DNA from: Eleginops maclovinus
Taxonomy: Eukaryota > Chordata > Actinopteri > Perciformes > Eleginopidae
NCBI RefSeq assembly: GCF_036324505.1
Contig: NC_086360.1
Location: 11,287,793-11,351,792 of the forward strand
DNA length: 64,000 nucleotides
Reading direction: 5' to 3'
Shown here: one piece after another, positions 26,182-43,911 of the stretch
Position numbering within the stretch: the first letter of the stretch is position 1
Layout of the letters: each line of letters starts with the position of its first letter
The notes under the pieces: model-generated
Databases searched by the model: none
What the model was told of the DNA's origin: nothing
The model's input: only the letters and a program-made list of their open reading frames with translations
Position numbers and translations under genes: made by a program

Positions 26182-26970
26182 ATGGCAAGCTCTGGCGCAT
26201 TGGCACGGAGTGTCTGTAGATGTGTTTGGCCTCTCGGTTGTGTGCTTTTGTTTTTTGGCTACTTATCCGTGGCCTCGCCGTCCCACGGTAGAAGACTGAT
26301 ATGCTGGCAAGCCATCATGAACTGCCAAGCCGAGCCCGAGTGCAATTACGCATACGAACACTACTCGCGCGCATGTGGCCCGGTGCTGAACGGGGAGAGG
26401 AGGAAGTGCCCCAGCCACTGCATCTCCTCGCTTGTGCAGCTAAACTTGACCAAAAACGGGCCGGCTCTGGAGGACTGCAGCTGCGCCCATGATCCGCTGT
26501 GCACGAGCACCAAACGGGCCATCGAGCCGTGTCTACCCAAGACTACCAGCACCGGCTGCACGGAAGCCCGGCGCCAGTGCGAGAGAGACGGGCAGTGCAG
26601 CTCCTCGATGCAAGATTATCTGAAACACTGCGGGAAACTTTTCAGCGGGTCAATCTGCACGAACGCCTGCCGGAATGTGATCGCGAATATGCGTAAAATA
26701 CCCAAGGGTCAGCAGCTGGACACGTGCATGTGTGACGGGACGGAGAGGGCCATCTGTGAGTTTGTTAAGAACAGCATGAAGTCGCTGTGCTTCGACTCTC
26801 CGGTGAGAGAAGAAGGCAGCGGCTCTTACTGCGGCCCGTATCCAGTAGACGACGAGGACCACACGGAACCTGACTATACAGTGGAGCAGGACAGCGGAGC
26901 CCCTCTACCAGCAGCCCACTGTGTTTTGACCCTGCTGGCATCCATTTTGGCTCTATTGCCCCTCATTTAA
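26182..26970 (+). CDS. gas1: growth arrest-specific protein 1 (Gas1), Hedgehog co-receptor
   Basis: GAS1 is a GPI-anchored surface protein that binds Hedgehog ligand and acts with PTCH1 and CDON/BOC; it is structurally related to GDNF-family receptors alpha. From the start at 26182 the frame gives 262 residues. Residues 1 to about 34 form a signal peptide with a hydrophobic core at 16-32. HGRRLICWQA at 35-44 is the conserved start of the mature domain. Ten cysteines (41, 48, 54, 65, 76, 80, 99, 101, 107, 117) make domain 1, and ten with nearly identical spacing (126, 133, 139, 150, 159, 163, 182, 184, 192, 203) make domain 2. NLT at 88-90 is an N-glycosylation sequon. An acidic stretch (223-236) leads to a GPI-type end: small residues SGA at 238-240, then a hydrophobic tail. 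I prefer this ATG (A at -3, G at +4) over the in-frame ATG at 26086, which has a weak context and an unrecognised 32-residue extension. The coding region is uninterrupted, as expected for GAS1. It is shorter than human GAS1 (345 aa), mainly in linkers. Teleosts have gas1a and gas1b; which one this is cannot be decided here. Confidence 0.96.
   Translation: MASSGALARSVCRCVWPLGCVLLFFGYLSVASPSHGRRLICWQAIMNCQAEPECNYAYEHYSRACGPVLNGERRKCPSHCISSLVQLNLTKNGPALEDCSCAHDPLCTSTKRAIEPCLPKTTSTGCTEARRQCERDGQCSSSMQDYLKHCGKLFSGSICTNACRNVIANMRKIPKGQQLDTCMCDGTERAICEFVKNSMKSLCFDSPVREEGSGSYCGPYPVDDEDHTEPDYTVEQDSGAPLPAAHCVLTLLASILALLPLI
26200..26880. other. CpG-rich island over the gas1 coding region
   Basis: CG dinucleotides are frequent through this segment (for example CTCGCGCGCATG near 26363 and CCCGGCGCC near 26567), whereas flanking DNA is AT-rich and CpG-poor. 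This fits a CpG island over a developmental single-exon gene, but I have not computed observed/expected ratios. Confidence 0.65.
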
Positions 26971-27910
26971 TCCCTGGGTTCATAATCTGCCCCGATTTTT
27001 GTCCGGATAAAAGGCAATCTACATTTGTGTCACTCTTTGACATTCTGCTATTGGGAGAGGTTAGAGCCTCACAGACTGAAAGAGAGGGTGTTCGGGCGCA
27101 GGCCTTGTTTGAGTAAAGAGTTTTAGACGCTGAAGGATATCACACCAGGATATTTTCTATGCAAATGGGACCAGAAAGATATTTTAAAACTGCCTGAGCT
27201 GCAGGCTGCTCCTTTTATCAAACCACACCACTTCACGGCTCTCCAGATGCTTTGCTTTAGTGATAAGCTAAATTAGATTGTCTTCTTTCTCTAGGTCACA
27301 GACTCTGATTGTAAAGTTGCCACATAGACAGTTGTTTTGGAAACAATGAAATGCTTAATCAGTATGCTGCGCACTGCCAATCTTTTCTTTCTTTTTTTTT
27401 CTTTTTTTAAAGACATTAACTATTTTTATATGACACTGTTGCCATTTGGCACCAGAATGTTTGATTTACAAGTATTTAATGCTGGAATCTATGAATTGTA
27501 AAAAAACTGTAAATAGATAAGGAGTTAAGTGAAACAGTAATTTATTACATGCCACCTAGTTACATCCAAATGTTCATCATGTGAATACAAGACTGAATAT
27601 TCCAGCTTTAAAGGGAAGTTATTTTGACTGTACTTTCTTCAAAGATAATGTGTATTGTATATATGTGTATAACCTATATAGTTTTTTTCAGAGAATCCTT
27701 TATGTTTTTAGACTATGAGATGATTTATTCACTGTGTATTGCCTAGAGAAAGAAATGTCTAAATCCACTGTATGCTTGCCTTAATGATATACTTTTATAG
27801 AAGGCATAAAGGAAACTTGAAGATATCATTCTTGACTGCGACTTGTGTTTTTTCTCCACAATACTTTTTGTATTAATATGCATGGTGGACAATAAATGTT
27901 GGATAAGTTG
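26971..27910 (+). other. gas1: gas1 3' untranslated region
   Basis: After the TAA stop the sequence becomes AT-rich, with no further coding potential, up to the first clear AATAAA at 27891. It includes TGTAAATA at 27508-27515, a perfect Pumilio-type recognition element, and several ATTTA pentamers, suggesting post-transcriptional control. The length of roughly 0.9 kb is plausible for a GAS1 transcript. The end point is inferred from the polyadenylation signal only. Confidence 0.6.
27891..27896 (+). terminator. gas1: polyadenylation signal AATAAA of gas1
   Basis: First canonical AATAAA hexamer downstream of the gas1 stop codon, followed by TGTTGGATAAGTTG, a weak T/G-rich downstream region. 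Cleavage is expected about 15-25 nt later. Confidence 0.55.
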
Positions 27911-34814
<6,904 letters not shown>

Positions 34815-34842
34815 CCCCCCCCCCCCCCCCCCCCCCCCCCCC
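34815..34842. repeat. poly-C homopolymer, 28 bp
   Basis: An uninterrupted run of 28 cytosines. This is unusually long for a C/G homopolymer. It can form G-quadruplex/i-motif structures and is a likely place for sequencing or assembly length error. Confidence 0.95.
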
Positions 34843-36919
34843 GAAACATGAATAATGAGGCTGTAGCTCGGGAGTTGTGTGGAGTTAATAGTTTGGCAGT
34901 GGAAGTCAATAGGGGCCGGGGTCTCACTCCATTAAGCTGACCCCCAGGGCCACGTATTCATCCCTCACACATTCATTTCCTCTTTTATGCTCCCTCTCTT
35001 TTCACAGCAGAGGGCAGGCAGCAGTGCAGGCTCATGCAGAACAGACCATGTACAGACTGTAGGTCATAAATATGTTGGGTCGGTGTGTGAGTAGATGTGG
35101 CTTTGTTAACCCAAACACAAATGGGAGCCTTCAAAGCAATGAATGAAAAGGCATGCGTTCGACAGAGGAATCTTTGAAAGGCACTTCTCACAACACTGAC
35201 TTGTAGTTGTATCCCTAAACGCAAAGTTAACACAAAGCTGAGTTAACGTTAGGTGAGCCTCTGTGTTTGTCTTAGTTGGAAAGTATTCATACATTTTATC
35301 CCATTCTCAATTAGTCTAAAGGGCTGCAGATTTCTCAATATTTACAACTCATTTATGTGCTTAAGAGATTAGTAAATGATTCACATAAGCTCAGTGTGTC
35401 ATTCAAAACACTCGTTTGAACCTCCTTTCTTCCTGTTGTGCTCCCTGCAGTGGCATTTGTAAACATCTTCAAGTGAAATCCTAAGAGCAAACACATCTGA
35501 CAGCCTTCAGTAGGCTGCACTTCACCTCTCGGCTGAAAGAGGTTCAGCGTCTCTGTTTGAAGTCTGACAAGAGGCAGTAAAAGAAGTGCTGAGTGTAACT
35601 TGGAACAGGAAGCAATTACTTGATCTAAAGGCAAATATCCAAAGTAAGCAAAAGGGATTTTTGGAGTTAATGCTTCCTTAATATATATTATTTTGTGTTT
35701 ACAAAAACCAAACACCTTTCATCGGATTTTTAGGAATGAAGTTTCTCATATTAAAGAATAAAAAACCCTTAAAACTTAAACGCTCGTACCAAGAAATCTT
35801 TTCAGTCTGTTAAGCAAAATTGTGTCCTACATTGCGAAGGAGAAAGGCACAGAACATGATGTATCTGTAATAAACTCGGCTGACATGAGCTAAACACACA
35901 ATGAATAATCCCACTTGGGCTGCAAAGGCACTGCACACAATGGTCAGGTTTACCAAAGCAACTGAGAGCAGGACTGGTGATTCAGGGTCATTAATAAAGC
36001 CCTCTTTGTGCTTCAGTTCATGATGGCGCAGAAAGGTTTTCAGATGCCTCTGCATTGTTTTGGGATGACTGATTGAACCCACAAACTAAATGTGTTTTCT
36101 GTGATTGTTTTGGACAGCATACTTCACTCTGACAACATGCAGTTTGTTAGTGTGTAAGATAGAAACAGCAGAAGTACCAGGGAGTGTAAATCCAATATGA
36201 AAATCCTCTAATTTGGTGACAGTAGGTACTCTCATTTCCCACTATGTTTGATCATTCATAAATGCCTGATAACAAGGACGTGCTGTGATGTGATGTCAGG
36301 CTAAACATTATAAATATGCAAAAAAAACTGTTGATGATAATGAAAATAATGATGGAAATAGGATAGTGATTGCAGGCAAAAAAACAACACTGCAAAAAAT
36401 CCAGAACTATTTTATCACTGCTCCTTTCCTGTATCATATTAAGGCCCATATCCCCCCTCACATGGAAATCCAGCTTAGCAGCTAGTAAAGACGGAAAGCC
36501 GAGCAAGTCTCTTCCTGAACTGCTCATATGTCATGTTAAAGACACCACAGGAACAGCAGAGGAAGGTGGAGCATACAACAGGGAGTTGGTAATGTCTGGA
36601 ACAAGGAAAGTGTGTGTGTGTGTGTGTGTGTGTTTGGGGGAGGGTACAGCAGGCAGGAATGAGAGTGAAAATGAACAGGCCAAAATTACGGCATGGGAGT
36701 GTTTGTGTCAGCAAAAGCGGGACAAAGAGCAACAATGAATAAGGGAGAGATGTTGAGACCTTGAGAAGGAAAAGGGCTGTACAAAGTAGAGGCAAGTTAG
36801 GCATATCGGATCTACGACTTTGTCTATGAGAACATCTTTGTGTGAAAATAATTTGCTCCCATAATGTTTCTAGATTGATTTTGTTATGATCTCTTAGCTC
36901 TTAACGTAGTGGTGACCAC
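34843..36919. other. gene-free intergenic DNA with short (TG)n
   Basis: No gene is recognised; minus-strand frames of up to 120 codons have no identifiable content. A short TG array lies at 36610-36633. Confidence 0.5.
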
Positions 36920-37125
36920 ATGACACCAGAAAGGAAGTGTTAGCAAGCTAAGAAATAGTCCTGCGGTTAACTCATGACTGTAAAACCACAACCTGTTGTT
37001 TTTACTCTTTGACTTTTATGGATTAGAAAAAAGAAATATAACATGTGAATTAGTAAGGTTTTAAGGTGCTGTTAGGACAATTGTGTTTCACAGAACCAGG
37101 CTAGCTGTTTACCAGGCTGTAAACC
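36920..37125 (+). repeat. degenerate dispersed fish repeat (family C)
   Basis: Ordered phrases GTAAAACCACAACCTGTTGT, AATATAACATGTGAATTAGT, GGTGCTGTTAGGACAATTGT and ACCAGGCTAGCTGTTTACC match a common percomorph repeat that I recognise (ending in CCAGGCTAGCTGTTTCCCCC, then GCTAAGCTAAGC). The copy stops after CTGTTTACC. Family naming and the exact ends need a library search. Confidence 0.6.
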
Positions 37126-40100
37126 TCATCATTTCTGTCATTATATTCCCTCTGGGACATATTTTTATAAATGATGAAATTGGAGATAATTATCCAACAT
37201 TTTAATGATTAAATGGGATTATAGAGTGTTTGCAGGACTGCAGCCCCTGGTGTGGATCAGTCAGATCATAGCAGACAGTTCCTGCTGGCAGCAATCAGCC
37301 AGGTAAACCTCTCTGGAGCGGCTGCTTCCACTCAATCCCCCTCTAAACTCAACACACACACATACAAACACACACTATGTAAAAAACTAATATTTTATTC
37401 CTATAACTTGTTTCATTCTTAAGGCATAGAAAAAACCTATTATTTACTGACAGTTGGCTGTTAATGGAAAAGTTTGACATTTTGGTTGTTCAAACAGCCA
37501 GTGGCGTGAACCTTGTGGTCCTAAGTTAACATAAAAGTGGTAAAGGCCCTCTTTAGAGATTGATTGTCAGTTGTGAGCCACTGTAGAAAAGTTATGTTTT
37601 TAATTTAAAAAAAAACTAAATTTCATTTTTTTTTGGTTCTGGTTATTTCTTTACTAGCCCCCATGATTTACTACCAAACATCTGGAGGTTGAACCACCCG
37701 TAGGGGAATGTTTACACCTTAAAACTCACTCTTTAATTTTTCCAATTGTTTTGCTAAGCTTAAGAGTGGTATAGATCTGGGAAAATATATAGGTAAGTGG
37801 ACAATTACAGAGCAGTTATAAGAAGTATAGCTGTTCAGATAGTCCAGTTACTATTATCTGATCAATTAACTGTGTCAAATCCAATCTGGGCTAGTCAAGC
37901 CATGCATTGTGTTGGTGTTCTCCCTAGTTTCAGATAAGATGTCCCTGAAGTTTTCCTGAAAAACACAAACATTATTGCCCTCCCCTCTCATATTTAGAAG
38001 AAAAAAGATACCATCTCTGGTATCCATTCCCACAGTGCACTCAAAACCAATCTGCTGTTTTCTGTTTTCTCAGGAGCCTGTGGTCCTCTAATAAACATAC
38101 CAATTGCAACACTTACTGAGTTTGTGGTCGGCGTCAGAAATTAATTTAGCTGGTGTGGTTCGAGATGGCAACACAGCAGAGATTTATGGCCTTCTGTCTA
38201 ACTGTGAGCCATGAGACAGTCAAACGTACCACCCTGAGCTGGATTTGTAGACAGAAGGATGCAAATATTTAGATTAGTGTCTGACCTAAAGCTGCACCTC
38301 AGCAAAGCAGGCAAAGGGATAACATTATTCATGCTGCAATGCTTTTCTCACCATATGAAGGCACCCATCAGTTTAAAGACTTGTAGTATATGTAGTACAA
38401 AGTCTTCCTCAATTCTCTAAATGCTTTTCAAAAAGGGCTACAGTTGGATTTATAAATCAGCCAATCAGTTCCAGATTTTTAAAACCAAACACTGAAAATA
38501 ATGTTTGTTTATTTGCAAAATGAAAAAGGCACTAGCTGGTGTGGAGATATGACTCCCCTCCCTTCAAATGATTAACCGTGAAGTGCAAGCAAAACACGAG
38601 TTGAGAGAGCCTTGTTGTTTGTGTGTCTTGCTTTTCTGTGCTTTTCTTCACTTATTTGTTTAGCACCTCCCCGCTGGCAGCTGAGCTGAATAAATTAATC
38701 ATCCTGTGTCTGATTATACTCACAAGTTTCTTAGTTTCCCCCCCTGCTTCTCAGTTGAAACTTAAAAGAGGTGCCATTAGATATTCTCTTCTCGTTTGAC
38801 TATCTTTGCCTGAAGATACAAAGTGTCATGGCTTAGAGAAAGACTGACTCATTCCTGTGCACCCGTTTCGTTTTACAACCTCCACTGAATGGCGTATCAG
38901 CTTCCAGTGGGTCCTTGGCCTTTGTTTGGAGAAAAGGAAACAACAGCTGTTGCTTTCACAGGATTTTCTAACCCAGGGTCCTTGAAAAAAAGAAAAAAAA
39001 ACTCCCTTTTTAAAGCAAGGAAAGAGCTCCACCAGTAGACCTTTCGCTCTATTTCTGACACCTACCTACTTTCTATCTTTTTCTTTTATTCTTCTGTCTC
39101 TCACAAACACAGTTTTTCTCCCTTTGTCTGAGGCAGGAGGGGGGTTGGTGGGAGGAAAACCGAGGGTAGCTCACAGGTTCAGCTCCTTCTTTCACCTGTC
39201 TCATTATTAGCGGTGATGAAGGACAAAGTCAGAATTCCCTCCAATAATTCTGTCTGTGAGCCGCCTGTCTCCATGCGTCCACCTGTTGACAGAACTGCTA
39301 AATGAGTCCTGGGCAGGAATGTTAATCAAAGAATCTGACATGTTGCTAGAGATTTGGCCTCCAGCCTCCCGACGGGCCTCTCGGACAGGTGGCTTGGTCC
39401 CTGTGGAGCAGATCTGATATCAGGAGAACATTTCAAATCGGTTGTGTTTCAGACTTTTAGTTGATATTCCTCTGCTGAAAGGTGTTTGTCTACTTTCAGG
39501 AAAGACGAGAAAAACTTTGTCGTAATCCACACACTAACATTTTTATTTTTATTGGAGCTTCTTCTGGTGTTCAGTTTTAACAACTCTAAAATATTTCGTT
39601 TTCCATCAGCAACAACAAAGGCAAGCTGGCACAAGGTATCTGCCACTTCTTTTCATATCCAATAAATCATCAGCATCTTAAAAACAGAGAGAGAATAGAC
39701 ATACACCTCAAAGTCATTAAATGTAATTAAAGACATGGATTCCGCTTTCATCACTGTAATGTGTAACATTCATCTTAGAAATCTGACCCTCTCGTTTATT
39801 TGTTTGTGGTTTCTCTATCAGGAGATGTGTCGGATGGCTTCTATGTTTAACTCCTAACCTGCAGTACCTGAGAAACAGAATAACAAGGTTTTCTCTGAGC
39901 ATGTTTATCAGACATTGTGGCACGAGAGCTGTAGTGGGAGGACGGGGTTATATGATGAGGTTAGTGGGACAAATTCATCATGTAGCTGGAGGAGCCTCAG
40001 GGCACAGGAGATCATCATCAAACAAAACACACACTAATTGCAGAGCATTAGTGCAGGTTCAGCCTTTTGATGTTTGTGTTTGTGTGTACGTGTTCTGGCA

Positions 40101-40649
40101 TCATTTTGGGGGGGAAACCACAATGTTTAATCTTGACATCAGTACTTCTTTAGCGGGCGTGAAGCCAGGCTGTGTATTTTTGGTTGTGGTTAGCCAGCCA
40201 GAGAAAATGTTAATGAGATACCTGTAACCTCATTGGCCGGGGTTACCCGAACATTTGTTCAGCCTTGGGAACAAAACTTCATTTGTACTCCACTCTAAAA
40301 ATATTATTTATCAAATATTGGGGCCATTTCACTCAAATAAAGCCTATATTTATTAATGCCATATGTTTTCTTTTTCATTGGTCCTCAGTAATTGATGACA
40401 TTGTGTGCCTCATTAAACCAAATGTGTCCATCCTGCTGTTTTTTGTTGCTTGCAAATTCACAATTACCATGTTTATCTATTGACATGGGTTGACAGGACA
40501 TTAGGCAATTGTTAATGTGACAATTTAGATAAATCTTACTTTAAATCACAATGTCAAATATTTCTGGTTTCAGCATTTCTGAAACAATTGTTGCCTTTCA
40601 TCTTATGTTTCTTCCAATACCAGCATTTTATAGATATTTCCTTTAAACT
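37126..40649. other. gene-free intergenic DNA
   Basis: No gene is recognised. At 37751-37800, GCTAAGCTTAAGAGTGGTAT looks like a stray internal piece of the family C repeat. The block at 39190-39400 is repeat-free, GC-balanced and a candidate conserved element. Confidence 0.5.
37751..37800 (+). repeat. possible second fragment of family C repeat
   Basis: The order TGCTAAGCTTA then AGAGTGGTATAGATCT resembles the part of the family C consensus that follows the piece at 36920-37125. It may be the rest of the same insertion separated by about 625 bp, or an independent copy. The match is short. Confidence 0.35.
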
Positions 40650-40756
40650 AGGAAATTATATCATCATTTTCTGAAACTATATAGACCCAGTGATTAGTCA
40701 ATTCATCAGAAAAATTGCATGTGATTAACTTTTAATGAAAACAATTATCATCCCTA
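40650..40756 (+). repeat. dispersed fish repeat family A, second half
   Basis: CATTTTCTGAAACTATATAG, then ACCCAGTGATTAGTCAATTC, then AATGAAAACAATTATCATCC follow the order of the 3' half of the family A repeat (also at about 53590-53667). Copies of this family typically carry TTAATCGATTA-like stretches, decayed here to GATTAGTCAATTCATC. Confidence 0.6.
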
Positions 40757-41599
40757 ATTGGCAAGTTTGATTCCCTTAGTTGCCTGTCGCTTACCGAGGA
40801 ATGAAGAGCAGCAGTGGCTCATACATCTTGGAAACCCCCAGTGTGACTGGATCCAGACTATTTGGCAACAGATGACGCTAAACCTGCGCTAATGAGGACA
40901 ATATTTCTCTCTAATAGCGTGTCTCCAGTTTAATAGATCTGAAGCATTCCTAGAAGAGCTTTTTCAAATTCTCACTTAGTCTGTTTGTGTGTAAATGGGC
41001 CAGCTGGCTGCTCTCAGCTGTTTTGCTCAGTTCCTCTCTCCGTTGATCGTCGTAATGTATAGACATGCTGCGTTTGCTGAGAGATGAGGTGTGCAGCCGC
41101 CATTTGGCACAGACCAAAGTCATTCCCGTGTTGATTTTTGTCTGTGAATTTGTATTACGCGATGGAGATGGAGGGGAACAGAGTTTGACAGAACTGCGCT
41201 CGTTTTGTGACTTCAAACTTCCCCTTTGGTAAACCCCACTTCTGTCAAACCGCAGTGTCTACCAACAGTGAAATTACCAAAATAATTTACAGTGTTTGTT
41301 ATGTTGTCATCACATCACTGAAAATCTTTCCATGAAGAGGTTTGTGTTATGATTAGCCGCTTCACTGATGTTTGTACATTTTCTATGGCTGAATAATCAC
41401 AAACTATCCTTACGATTAACCAACAATTATTATATATTAATATTATATTATTACCTATGTACTATCCTTTGCTTTTGCAGCTGAATAATATTTTTTTTAC
41501 TATATTACACATTCATTTTTAATATTATCATTATCTGATAGTAAACAGAACATTTATTTGGTAACTTTCCTTCACAGCATAATAGGGTGTCTTTAAATA
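40757..41599. other. intergenic DNA between two family A repeats
   Basis: No gene. A repeat-free, balanced-composition patch at about 40780-40935 (containing CGCTAATGAGGAC) may be regulatory. An AT-rich tract lies near 41420-41530. Confidence 0.45.
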
Positions 41600-41790
41600 G
41601 CTTGTATTGTCAGACCAACAGTCCAAAACTCAAAGCATTGTAAACGACCAAATCTGCACATTACAGGAGCTAGAACCATTGCATGTTGGACATTTCTGCT
41701 CGTTAAACGACTTAAAGGATTAACTGATTCTGAAAATTATCAGTAAGTAATTTTCAGTCAATTGTTTCAGCAAATGAATCATCAACCACG
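41600..41790 (-). repeat. dispersed fish repeat family A, first half
   Basis: Starts with CAGACCAACAGTCCAAAACT and continues through GGAGCTAGAACCATTGCATG to AATTTTCAGTCAATTGTTTC, the reverse-oriented first half of the family A repeat. It lies about 0.85 kb from, and inverted relative to, the half copy at 40650-40756. Confidence 0.65.
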
Positions 41791-43898
41791 TGTTTTTGAA
41801 AAGCCAAAAGCTCCACAATAAATGTGTCCTTTTGGTTTTAGGAAGAGGAACATCCTACTGACACCCGGCCTGCCCTCCTTCTTTAGCACCTCGAAGAGCT
41901 TCCAGGATCTAATGCTGTTAAACAAACAAAACCTCAAGGAGAAGAGCAAAGGGCACAGAGCCCCGTTTAACTTTCATTACCCTTTGCTTGCATAATCTTA
42001 GCCCCTGTTAGATAACACCCTTTGTTGCTTTATTTAGCTTTTCATTCATGCAGTAATGTTATTTTGTGTGTGGTTTTTGCAGCCATTCAGAAGCTGGTGA
42101 TAATTTGGAACGTTTACTTAGCGAAGCTTCAGCTTTGAGCCAGTACATACAGCATAATGTGGATTCAAATCATGTAAATACCTTCACTCAGCAGTCACTA
42201 TTATCTAGCGAGCAGCTTTTGTGTGCTCTTTGTCACTCACAGCCCATCAACAAAGGAAAGCGTGTTAGTGGCACTAAGAGGAATTAAATCCAATCAAACA
42301 AAGTGTCCACAAAGTGAAACCCTATGATCTCCTTTCAAATCCCTGCTTCTCAACACCAGCCAAAGTAAACTACCTCTCTTCATGCACCTTGAATGCAACA
42401 CTGCAGCGACGTAGCAGCCCTCCAGATCCCCACAAAGCTCTTTGTTTGTGCACTTTTTATTGGAAACTGTACTGTAAAAGATGCATAATTATCTAAAGCT
42501 GGCTCATAAAAAGACAAAGGCTTTGCTGCAGGTCATGCTGGAGTTTGGTTAGGACAAAAAACGCTGCGGATAATGTGTAGCCAGCTGCATTATGCTACCT
42601 ATTGCATGTACTACAACACTTACTCATTTTGTTCCTAAGAGGGTGTGTGGATGTGCTTTCATGCTGTTGTGTTGTTGCACACAGGTATTAAGGGGGAGGA
42701 AAGGCAAACACCATATTACGACAACAGTTTCCATCTGGCAGCAGATTATTAAGGCAATGCACTTAAATAGGAGTGAAATAGTTGGGGAATTTCCCCCATT
42801 AAATATAATGGAAAATATGTTTGTTAACTATTTGATGGAAACAGCAGTCTGCCACGTCTCCCAAGTCTGATGCTGTGCTATATTACTTTCTGACTACTTA
42901 CTTTGCTCCCATCATGACCTATACCGCCAACTAAAAGGATAAGTTAGGACAGTGTCACGCAAACCTTTCTTTACATGTTTTTGTTGTTTCTTTTAACTTG
43001 TTTTTAACCCTGGATTCATGACTCTCCCGGCCTGTGATGCAATGTTAGATCGATACAACAAAGTATCTTATAGAATTGAATGGGTGATGTTTAAACTTAA
43101 TTTAGTTTGACAGAAGGGCGTAAAGACGTAGGATACTGAGGGAACAGGCCGTATATTTCAGTAAATGTCCTCGCTGTGGGACTAATAATGGATTTCAGAT
43201 TTTTTTCGTATATACATATAGTGAACAGTGACAGCAGACTTGTATAATTGCATGCGGAAAATATTTCACTTGTCATTCCTCAGTATGAAAGCTGTTGTAT
43301 TCTGGACTACATTTGCCTTGGTTAGAAAACCAGATGGGTCACAGTCTTTCTTCTGGTGGTGTCCCCACATAACCAGAACAGAAATATGTTTTCATCATCC
43401 CGGGTTAGATTTCTCTCATGGTTTCTTTGGCTGAAAACAGTCTCAGAACATTGCCGTCTTAATATTAGTTTTTTACAAATGGACCTTGCTGTGGTCAGAT
43501 TTGCCCACAAAATTAACACTGGTCACAGAAATGATAAACCACTGATTAACCGCTGCCTCAAATCCACTTATGATTCAAGTTACGGAGCAGAAACATTGAA
43601 GAATAGGCAGGGAAGACAGGATGTTAAAAAAGCACAGAAGAGGGGAAGATTTAAGTGAAAACAGAAGATAGATCTGCCCCAATCTGCTCAAGTGAAGCCT
43701 GATGCAACACAGAAAGATTCTCAGACTGGAAAATGGAGTGGAGGCCAATCCCATCGCTCTGTGCCGCGCCACAGGAAGTATTCAGGGCCGTTAGTCTGAC
43801 TGGCGCATGACTCCATATTCCATCTCTGTGCTGGCCCGGGGCCTCTCCCCTGACACAGACGGGAAACATCGAAACGATTGTGCACCGCAAAGTTGTTT
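41791..43898. other. gene-free intergenic DNA
   Basis: No gene with recognisable content. A polypyrimidine/CAG acceptor-like sequence ends at about 42082 before a 73-codon frame, but no protein family is evident and no clear donor follows. Confidence 0.45.
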
Positions 43899-43911
43899 GG
43901 GGGGGGGGGGG
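43899..43911. repeat. poly-G homopolymer, 13 bp
   Basis: Uninterrupted run of 13 guanines inside otherwise mixed sequence; possible G-quadruplex component and length-error site. Overlapping short frames on both strands have no recognised content. Confidence 0.9.

Noticed and set aside
26301..26862. Short open frames overlapping gas1 in other frames and on the minus strand
   Set aside because: They are shadows of the GC-rich gas1 coding sequence with no independent support.
42065..42287. Possible coding exon after an acceptor-like TTTTTGCAG at 42082
   Set aside because: The frame has no recognisable domain, no good donor, and no partner exon nearby.
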